Shown piece by piece: positions 8,900 to 15,439 of a stretch of DNA of 25,031 nt. Position 1 is the first letter of the stretch. Every line of letters starts with the position of its first letter. The notes below the pieces were generated by a model. That model saw only the letters and a program-made list of their open reading frames with translations, was not told the DNA's origin and did no database searches. The position numbers and the translations under genes are program-made. Source of the stretch: Sunxiuqinia sp965372405 (GTDB taxonomy: Bacteria; Bacteroidota; Bacteroidia; Bacteroidales; Prolixibacteraceae); assembly GCA_965372405.1 (NCBI GenBank), contig CBDVCE010000070.1, forward strand, positions 1 through 25,031, in the 5' to 3' direction.

Positions 8900-10596
8900 T
8901 GAAAACCAGCATATTCTTTTTTCTAATAGTTACTGTAACTATTTTTTCAGGATGTAAGGTAGAGCAATCGGTGCAGTTTGAAGCTGTTGATCCATTGCAG
9001 AAGGTTTTTCCTGAGAGTAATTATTTTGCACCACATGAAGCTCATGCTGACGTGGCTCGTGGAGAACATGCTTCATTTCAATTTGTAGTTCGTGCGGGCG
9101 CAGATATTAAGAATTTAAAAGTAAAAGTTGACTCTCCCCAATTGGATGATTCAGTCCTTTCGGAGATTAAAACAGGTTTTGTCGGATTTGTAAAGGTTGG
9201 GAGAGCAAATCCAGAACCTTCCAAAGATTCATATAAACTGATGTCAGGATATTTCCCGGATCCAATTATTTATGAAGATGAGAGAGATGTCCCTTTTGGA
9301 TCAACTCAACCTATTTGGATTACTGTTGAGATTCCGACTGATTGCATGACAGGTATTTATAATGGAACTGTTGAAGTTACAGGTGAACTGAATGGAACCG
9401 ACTTTTCGAGAGTCAAGCCTTTCGAAATTGAGGTTTTCAAACCAGTAATTGAAAAAACATCACTTTGGGTTACCAATTGGTTTTTCCTCGATCGTCTTCA
9501 TTATTTAAATAACAATGAGCCCGTTGATAAACACAGTGAGTTGTATTGGGAGTTGTCACGTGAGATGGCTAAAACACTTGCCGAGTATCGTCAAAATGTT
9601 GCTATGATTTCACCTTTTGATCACACCGAATTTTCGTTTGAAAATAACAAGTGGGAATTTGATTTTTCCAATTTCAATAAGATGGTGAATCTTTTTATTG
9701 AAGAAGGAGTAATTGGACGTTTGGAAGGTGGGCACTTTGGAAGTCGTATTGATGGTAATTGGTCTGGTCCGTTTGGATTGCATGTCCCTGTATTTGAAAA
9801 TGACAGTATCGACAAAGAGTTGCTGCCGCTTAAGGATCAAAAAACCAGAGCATTTTATAATGCCTTTTTACCGGCATTTGTAGAGAATATTAAATCAAAT
9901 GGATGGGGAGATCAATATGTTCAACATATAGCTGATGAGCCGATTGATTCAAATGTTGAATCGTATATTGAGATTTCAAAATTTTTAAAAGGACTCGTTC
10001 CTGAGCTAAAAGTTATTGAGGCTTGTCATACCCATCAGTTGGAGGATATGGTAGATATTTGGGTTCCACAAATGAACTTTCTGAAAAGTGGAATGGATTT
10101 TTATACTGATCGACAAACTAAAGGAGATGAAGCATGGTATTACACCTGTTTGTCCCCAAAAGGAGAGTGGGCTAATCGCTTTGTTGAGCAGCCATTAATT
10201 AAAACACGTTTGTTGCATTGGGTAAATTTCAAATACAACATTCCTGGCTATCTGCACTGGGGCTTTAATTTCTGGGGATCAAACTCTGGAATTGTCACAG
10301 CTGATAATCCATATGATGATGTTTCTGGGATGATTGTATCGTCAGGAAACATACTTCCTGGTGGCGATTGTTGGATTAGCTATCCGGGTTATAAAACCAT
10401 ATATCCTTCCATTCGTTTGGAAGCAATGCGTGATGGAATTGTTGACTATGAACTCCTGAAAATGTTCAATGAGAAATTTCCTGAGAAATCAAAAGAGATT
10501 GTCGGGACAACTGTTTATGGATTTGAGCATTATGACATCAATATTGGTGATTTTAGAAAGAAACGGCGTGAGATTTTAAGCATGTTGAGTAAATAA
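8899..10596 (+). CDS. GH123 (DUF4091) beta-N-acetylgalactosaminidase-like lipoprotein
   Basis: Probably removes terminal beta-linked GalNAc. Lipobox IFSGC with Cys19. Residues about 28-183 form the N-terminal beta-sandwich seen in GH123 (ARGEHASFQFVVRA, FGSTQPIWITVEIP, GIYNGTVEV). The barrel follows from about 188, with HIADEP near 343-348: Asp346-Glu347 match the catalytic Asp-Glu pair of the family, analogous to GH20. The C-terminal DUF4091 block is clear (GYLHWGFNFW, PGGDCWISYPG, RLEAMRDGIVDYELL). The 565 residues are typical. It is one base overlapped with the fucosidase gene, which ties fucose and amino-sugar removal together. Substrate is inferred from family; few members have been characterised. 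Confidence 0.85.
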   Translation: MKTSIFFFLIVTVTIFSGCKVEQSVQFEAVDPLQKVFPESNYFAPHEAHADVARGEHASFQFVVRAGADIKNLKVKVDSPQLDDSVLSEIKTGFVGFVKVGRANPEPSKDSYKLMSGYFPDPIIYEDERDVPFGSTQPIWITVEIPTDCMTGIYNGTVEVTGELNGTDFSRVKPFEIEVFKPVIEKTSLWVTNWFFLDRLHYLNNNEPVDKHSELYWELSREMAKTLAEYRQNVAMISPFDHTEFSFENNKWEFDFSNFNKMVNLFIEEGVIGRLEGGHFGSRIDGNWSGPFGLHVPVFENDSIDKELLPLKDQKTRAFYNAFLPAFVENIKSNGWGDQYVQHIADEPIDSNVESYIEISKFLKGLVPELKVIEACHTHQLEDMVDIWVPQMNFLKSGMDFYTDRQTKGDEAWYYTCLSPKGEWANRFVEQPLIKTRLLHWVNFKYNIPGYLHWGFNFWGSNSGIVTADNPYDDVSGMIVSSGNILPGGDCWISYPGYKTIYPSIRLEAMRDGIVDYELLKMFNEKFPEKSKEIVGTTVYGFEHYDINIGDFRKKRREILSMLSK

Positions 10597-10613
10597 AAAG
10601 CTTAAATTCTGAT

Positions 10614-10636
10614 GCAAATAACTTACAATTATTTGC
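10614..10636 (+). repeat. Inverted repeat before the promoter at 10632
   Basis: Perfect 8-bp arms GCAAATAA (10614-10621) and TTATTTGC (10629-10636) with a 7-nt loop. The right arm overlaps the -33 TTTG, so it could be a binding site for an activator or a weak terminator for the gene ending at 10596; there is no T-run after it. Confidence 0.5.
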
Positions 10637-10663
10637 TAAAACATTTTAGCATTGTTAGATTTG
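10632..10663 (+). promoter_or_regulatory. Bacteroidota-type promoter for the GHL6 gene and those downstream
   Basis: TTTG at 10632-10635, a 20-nt spacer and TAGATTTG at 10656-10663. Both boxes match the Bacteroidota housekeeping consensus (TTTG, then TAnnTTTG) exactly, and the spacing is standard. Transcription should begin near 10669, about ten bases before the ATG at 10680, in the only sizable gap (83 bases) of this part of the run. Confidence 0.7.
10636..10649 (+). promoter_or_regulatory. Probable LacI-family operator inside the promoter
   Basis: CTAAAACATTTTAG, 12 of 14 palindromic; with flanks it forms GCTAAAA-CA-TTTTAGC. It fills the spacer between the -33 and -7 boxes, where a bound repressor would block RNA polymerase. 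It shares 12 of 14 bases with the dyad before the LacI gene (3932-3945). Confidence 0.6.
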
Positions 10664-10679
10664 TGAAAAATATACTACA

Positions 10680-12722
10680 ATGAGACTAAGCTATTCAGTA
10701 TTAATTATTCTTATTTTGCTGCTTCAAGGATCAAGAGTTGAAGCACAACCAAAAGAGGGATCACGTCAGGTTCACCTCGATTTTCATACCACAGAGCATT
10801 TTAGAGATATTGGGAAAAACTGGAAAAAAGGGGAATGGCAGGACAAGTTAAAAGCTGGACATGTCAATTCAATTAACATTTTTGCAAAAGGTCACCATGG
10901 ATGGTGCTATTACAATACTAAAGTTGGTCAACGTCACCCAAACCTTGAGTTTGATTTATTTGAAGCTCAACTTGATGCTTGTCATGAAATTGGAGTTACA
11001 GCTCAGGCTTACGTAACAGTTGGATGGAATGTGCTCGATGCCAGAAATCATCCAGATTGGGTATCAACAGGCAAGGATGGTAAAAACCAATTTGCAGAAC
11101 TTGAAGCTTCAAAAAAACCAGGCGAGCCTTTTCCTTGGGGATGGCCAACACTTTCGCCTGAGGGTGACTATCTGGATCATTTGTTAAAGCATACCGAAGA
11201 ACTGTGTAAGAATTATGACCTGGATGGTTTTTGGTTTGATATTGTACCCATTGCCAATATCAATTATAATGAGTGGAGCAAAAAAGACATGGAGGCCAAT
11301 GGTGTTAATTGGGAAAATGAAACTGAAGCCTGGAACCACCATTGCAAGAAAATGCATCAGTTTTTCCAGAATATAAACTCGACTATCAAAAAATATAAAC
11401 CCAATGCAACTATTTTCTACAACTGGACAACGCATTTAAACGAAGAGCGTGTTTTTAAAGAAAAATTCTTCCAATACAATACAAAACAGGATTTAGAAGA
11501 TTTACCTACCACCTGGGCTGGTTACGATATTTTGCCAATGCGTGCAAAATATTTTGCAAATACGGGAAAACCGATGGTTGCGATGAGTGGAAAATTTCAT
11601 TCAGCATGGGGTGAATTTGGTGGTTTTAAGCATAAGGATGCCATATGGTATGAAGCAGCAAATATGCTGTCGTTTGGTGCAATGGCTAATTTTGGTGATC
11701 AATTGCATCCATCTGGAAAGCTGGAGAAAGCGACATACGATAATATCGGTCATGCTTATTCTTATATTGAAAAAATAGAGGATTATTGTGTGGATGCAAA
11801 ACAGTTGGCAAAAACGGCAGTTTGGTTAAGCTTTACTGGAAAGGATAAAAGTCTAACATCTATGCTTTTGGAGCATCAGGTAAACTTTGTAGTTGCAAAT
11901 AATTTGAAGGATTGGAATCTGGTCGACGTTTTAATCTTGAACAGTGATGTGAAATTGAATGAAAATGAAACGGCAATAATCCAGACTTATATTGATCGAG
12001 GTGGGAAGTTATTCATTATTGGCAAAGGGGCTTTTGAGAATGGGAAATGGAAATTTGATATTGGTGCTGAATATCTTGGAGAAGCCAATTATGAAAATGA
12101 TTATACACTCGTGGCAGATAACCTTTCCAATAATTTGGTTCAATCTCCTTTTTTGAACAGGATGGCTGCGATGCGAGTAAAACCAGAACCAGGTACTAAA
12201 GTACTGGCACAAGTTTACGAGCCCTATTTTGACCGCACAGTCGAGCATTGGACTTCACATGATAATACTCCATACAAGCTTGATCCCGCAGCACATCCGG
12301 CTGTTATCCGTAAAGGTAATGTTGTTTGGTGTGCGCATGAGCTAGAGTCGATTTATGCAAAAGAAGGCTCTCAGGTTCACCGTCAACTTTTATATAATGT
12401 ATTAAAGCAATTATTGATCAATCCAATGGTGGCCGTTGAAATGCCAAGTTGTGGAAGAATGAATTTACTGCATCAGCCTCAGCAGAACCGCTTTGTGGTT
12501 CACCTTACTTATGGAACACCTCATAAACGAGGTAGGGCTCAGGTCATTGAAGATTTGGTGCCTCTTCATAATGTTCCGGTAACTGTTGACTTAGACAAAG
12601 AAGTGAAAAAAGTTTACCTGATTCCTGAGGGGGAAGTTTTAAAAGCAGAGAAAAAAGATGGGAAATATTCGGTAGTTGTTCCTTCATTTAAGTGTCATAC
12701 CGGAGTTGTTTTTGAGTATTAA
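10680..12722 (+). CDS. GHL6-type glycoside hydrolase, possibly GH151-like alpha-L-fucosidase
   Basis: Putative secreted glycosidase. The signal peptide ends near EAQ (residue 23). About residues 30-370 form a TIM barrel with the GHL6 hallmark NIFAKGHHGWCYYNT near 66-80, then TAQAYVTVGWN near 107-117 and DLDGFWFDIV near 180-189, where Asp187 is a likely nucleophile. The later WGEFGGFK near 310-317 holds a candidate catalytic Glu312. Residues about 375-590 look like the beta-galactosidase-trimerisation (glutamine-amidotransferase-like) domain (VDVLILNSDVKL, IDRGGKLFIIG), and the rest is a C-terminal beta domain. GHL6 barrel plus trimerisation domain is the layout recalled for GH151 fucosidases, which would suit the neighbours, but specificity cannot be read from the sequence. 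It has its own promoter and operator upstream. Confidence 0.7.
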   Translation: MRLSYSVLIILILLLQGSRVEAQPKEGSRQVHLDFHTTEHFRDIGKNWKKGEWQDKLKAGHVNSINIFAKGHHGWCYYNTKVGQRHPNLEFDLFEAQLDACHEIGVTAQAYVTVGWNVLDARNHPDWVSTGKDGKNQFAELEASKKPGEPFPWGWPTLSPEGDYLDHLLKHTEELCKNYDLDGFWFDIVPIANINYNEWSKKDMEANGVNWENETEAWNHHCKKMHQFFQNINSTIKKYKPNATIFYNWTTHLNEERVFKEKFFQYNTKQDLEDLPTTWAGYDILPMRAKYFANTGKPMVAMSGKFHSAWGEFGGFKHKDAIWYEAANMLSFGAMANFGDQLHPSGKLEKATYDNIGHAYSYIEKIEDYCVDAKQLAKTAVWLSFTGKDKSLTSMLLEHQVNFVVANNLKDWNLVDVLILNSDVKLNENETAIIQTYIDRGGKLFIIGKGAFENGKWKFDIGAEYLGEANYENDYTLVADNLSNNLVQSPFLNRMAAMRVKPEPGTKVLAQVYEPYFDRTVEHWTSHDNTPYKLDPAAHPAVIRKGNVVWCAHELESIYAKEGSQVHRQLLYNVLKQLLINPMVAVEMPSCGRMNLLHQPQQNRFVVHLTYGTPHKRGRAQVIEDLVPLHNVPVTVDLDKEVKKVYLIPEGEVLKAEKKDGKYSVVVPSFKCHTGVVFEY

Positions 12723-12757
12723 ATAAATCAATAAGTCAAAGAAAAAAATAGTAGATT

Positions 12758-13990
12758 ATGAGAATATATGTTTTAAGTCTGGTTTTATTTTTTGTTGCTT
12801 TTGGCTGCCAGGTATCTGATCAGGAGCAACAATCCAATCAAATTTTTCAGTTTCAGGAAGGCGTTAAAAGTAAGTGGGTGAGTTTTGAAAATCCAACAGG
12901 AGAAAAAGGTGAAGGCGGAAAACGTAATGCTGGCGCCAAGGGTGCGGCAATGGAAGTCTTGGAATCTGGAGAAGCTCGTACGTTTTTTGATGTTGAAGGT
13001 ATTGGGATTATAAACCGTATGTGGATGACCGGTTCATTCGTTCATAATCCAGCAGACAGAAGAAATATTATTTTGGAAATTTACTGGGATGGAGATACTA
13101 AACCCGCAGTTTCCGTTCCGATACACGACTTTTTTGGAATGGGATTACCCATGAAAAAAGCTTTTGAATCGGAGCTGTTTTCTCAGCCTGAAGGTAGAAG
13201 CTACTGCAGTTTTGTACAGATGCCATTTCATAAATCAGCAAAAATGATTATTCGAAATGAAACAGACGCAAAGCACATGTTTTATTTTGACGTGAATTAT
13301 TCGTTAATGGAAAAACTTCCACAAAACAGTCTTTATTTTCATGCTTTCTGGAATCGATCTACCAAGACCAAATTAAAAGAGGATTTCGAAATCTTACCTG
13401 AAGTTCAAGGTAAAGGACGGTTTTTGGGGACAAATATTGGAGTGGTCTGTGATACCGCATATCACGACACTTGGTTTGGTGAAGGAGAGGTGAAAATCTA
13501 TTTAGATGGTGATGAAGAATTTCCAACGCTGTGTGGAACAGGTACCGAAGATTACATTGGAACTGGATGGTCTCAATTCCCATTTTCAAACCAAAAACAA
13601 GGCTCACCTATTGCCGATCCTGATAAAGGCCTTTATGCTTTTTATAGGTACCACACAATTGATCCAATATTTTTCAATAGCGATTGTAGAGTAAGCATTC
13701 AGCAAATGGGAAATGCATTTTATGATCGTATTGTTGAGATGATAAATAATAAGGTTGAATTGGAACTAGTCTCAGTATGGGATGCCGATCAATCTAAACT
13801 ATATCGGATAAATGAAGGGGATTGTACGGCAGATATAAATTCTCCGGATTTCCCTAAAGGCTGGACTAATTTTTGGCGTAGTGATGATGTTTGTGCTACA
13901 GCCTATTTTTATCTGGATAAATCATCAACCAGCTTACCCGGAATTCAGGATAAAGATGTGAGAGTTTATAACATTGAACGAATAAAATAA
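12758..13990 (+). CDS. GH172 (DUF2961) furanosidase-like lipoprotein
   Basis: Family GH172 includes difructose-anhydride hydrolases and alpha-D-arabinofuranosidases that act on furanose sugars. Lipobox VAFGC with Cys17. Motifs in order: SFENPTGEKGEGGKRNAG near 42-59, IINRMWMTG near 84-92, LEIYWDGD near 106-113, HDFFGMG near 123-129, then WFGEGEVKIYLDGDEEFPTLCG near 239-260 and TGTEDYIGTGW near 261-271. Glu242/Glu244 and Glu264 are the probable catalytic carboxylates. At 410 residues it is a single-domain family member. It lies 35 bases after the GHL6 gene and is followed 23 bases later by a second, diverged copy. GH172 proteins assemble as trimers or hexamers, so a mixed complex with the neighbour is conceivable. 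Confidence 0.88.
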   Translation: MRIYVLSLVLFFVAFGCQVSDQEQQSNQIFQFQEGVKSKWVSFENPTGEKGEGGKRNAGAKGAAMEVLESGEARTFFDVEGIGIINRMWMTGSFVHNPADRRNIILEIYWDGDTKPAVSVPIHDFFGMGLPMKKAFESELFSQPEGRSYCSFVQMPFHKSAKMIIRNETDAKHMFYFDVNYSLMEKLPQNSLYFHAFWNRSTKTKLKEDFEILPEVQGKGRFLGTNIGVVCDTAYHDTWFGEGEVKIYLDGDEEFPTLCGTGTEDYIGTGWSQFPFSNQKQGSPIADPDKGLYAFYRYHTIDPIFFNSDCRVSIQQMGNAFYDRIVEMINNKVELELVSVWDADQSKLYRINEGDCTADINSPDFPKGWTNFWRSDDVCATAYFYLDKSSTSLPGIQDKDVRVYNIERIK

Positions 13991-14013
13991 TATATACAAA
14001 ACAAATATCTACT

Positions 14014-15153
14014 ATGAAAAAAGCATTCATCTTAGCAATAGCATTGGTCTCGTTTATAGCACTTAATGCTCAGGAAAAATTTAATGGATTGAATAATAAT
14101 CTGAGCAATTTATATCAATTGTCAGATGCCAAAACACGTTCAATTAGTCCTGAAAACTTTACCGGAGAAAAAGGTAAAGGCGGAATGGCAACTCTTGAAG
14201 AAGGAACAGCTGCACACGCCGCTCGTGATTTGGGGCAAGGCTGGAAAGTAAATCCGTTTATTAATATTGAAGCTGGTCAGATTTTCACATTGGCTGAAAT
14301 TAATGAGTCAGGTTGTATTCAACACATTTGGATGACGCCAACTGGAACATGGAGAAATTCAATTCTGCGAATATACTGGGACGATGAAAAAGAACCTTCA
14401 GTTGAATGTCCGGTTGGTGACTTTTTTGGAATGGGTTGGGGTGAATATACACACCTTAATTCATTGGCAGTTTGTGTAAATCCGGGGAGTGCGTTTAATT
14501 GTTACTGGCAAATGCCATTTCGGAAAAAGTGCAGAATCACCATGGAGAATATTGATGAAAAAGCAATGCGTTTGTACTATCAGATTGATTACTGTCTAAC
14601 AAATGTTCCTGAAGATGCAGCCTATTTTCATGCACAGTTTCGTCGGGTGAATCCAAATCCATATAAAACACCAATTACTATTATTGATGGTATAAAAGGT
14701 AAAGGGCAGTATGTAGGAACCTATTTAGCTCAGCAAGTAAATAATAATGGCTGGTGGGGCGAAGGTGAAATTAAGTTTTTCATGGACGGTGATAAAGAAT
14801 TTCCGACCATCTGTGGTACCGGATTGGAGGATTACTTTTGTGGCTCATACAACTTCGACAGAGGTGGTCAATACAAAGAGTTCTCTACAGCCTATGCTGG
14901 TTTGCATCAGGTAATACGACCAGATGGAACCTATAAGTCAAATCAACGATTTGGGATGTACCGTTGGCATATTACTGATCCCATTCGTTTCGAGAAGGAT
15001 TTGAAAGTAACAATTCAGGACTTGGGATGGAGAAGTGAAGGACGCTATTTGCCACAAAAGAGTGATGTTTCATCAGTTGCTTTTTGGTATCAGGCCGAGC
15101 CACACCAAAAGTTTCCTGATCTGCCTTCTAAAGATCAATTAGAAGTAAATTAG
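14014..15153 (+). CDS. Second GH172 (DUF2961) furanosidase-like protein
   Basis: Paralogue of the preceding gene with the same motif order: SPENFTGEKGKGG near 45-57, IQHIWMTPTGTWRNSILRIYW near 102-122 in two segments, GDFFGMGWGEY near 135-145, WWGEGEIKFFMDGD near 247-260 and GTGLEDYFCGSY near 268-279. Glu250/Glu252 and Glu272 are the probable catalytic carboxylates. Instead of a lipobox it has a type I signal peptide ending LNAQ (about residue 20), so the two copies should differ in location: one membrane-anchored, one soluble in the periplasm. The two share motifs but differ widely outside them, suggesting different substrates rather than a recent duplication. A 283-base gap follows. Confidence 0.88.
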   Translation: MKKAFILAIALVSFIALNAQEKFNGLNNNLSNLYQLSDAKTRSISPENFTGEKGKGGMATLEEGTAAHAARDLGQGWKVNPFINIEAGQIFTLAEINESGCIQHIWMTPTGTWRNSILRIYWDDEKEPSVECPVGDFFGMGWGEYTHLNSLAVCVNPGSAFNCYWQMPFRKKCRITMENIDEKAMRLYYQIDYCLTNVPEDAAYFHAQFRRVNPNPYKTPITIIDGIKGKGQYVGTYLAQQVNNNGWWGEGEIKFFMDGDKEFPTICGTGLEDYFCGSYNFDRGGQYKEFSTAYAGLHQVIRPDGTYKSNQRFGMYRWHITDPIRFEKDLKVTIQDLGWRSEGRYLPQKSDVSSVAFWYQAEPHQKFPDLPSKDQLEVN

Positions 15154-15347
15154 TAGCATGCAGAGAATTTTGTATTGTATAATCATTTCCCTCTTAAAAT
15201 AAATTGATTTATATGTCAATTTTTAGCCTCTAGAATACGGGACAGTACATGATTGATTATCGGTTTGTTTTTTTCAATTTTGAAAGATAAAACTATAAAC
15301 CATGAAACGAACAGGAACTTATTTGAACATAAATTGAACAAACATGT

Positions 15348-15425
15348 ATGATTAAAAAAGTTTATGTGAGAGCGGAGCGCTTACATCCGTTCTCAAATTT
15401 CAAGGTAAATTTTTCAAACTTGTAA
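15348..15425 (+). CDS. Possible 25-residue leader peptide
   Basis: A short frame starting ATG ATT AAA AAA and stopping 11 bases before the ATG at 15437. It is basic at the N-terminus and resembles no known peptide. Its interest is position: it covers the left arm of the hairpin that would hide the start codon at 15437. It may equally be a chance frame. Confidence 0.2.
   Translation: MIKKVYVRAERLHPFSNFKVNFSNL
15365..15385 (+). promoter_or_regulatory. Imperfect dyad, possible operator
   Basis: Half-sites TGTGAGAGC and GCGCTTACA flank GGA; seven of nine positions are symmetrical. This is a GC-rich island in an AT-rich gap before the beta-helix gene. It differs from the LacI-type dyads at 3932 and 10636, so another regulator would be needed. 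Confidence 0.3.
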
Positions 15426-15439
15426 ATTTTTAACGGATG
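15384..15439 (+). promoter_or_regulatory. Inverted repeat covering the start codon of the beta-helix gene
   Basis: CATCCGTT (15384-15391) is exactly complementary to AACGGATG (15432-15439), whose last three bases are the ATG of the next gene. In mRNA this would pair the start codon across a 40-nt loop. Eight bases could match by chance over this distance. Confidence 0.35.
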
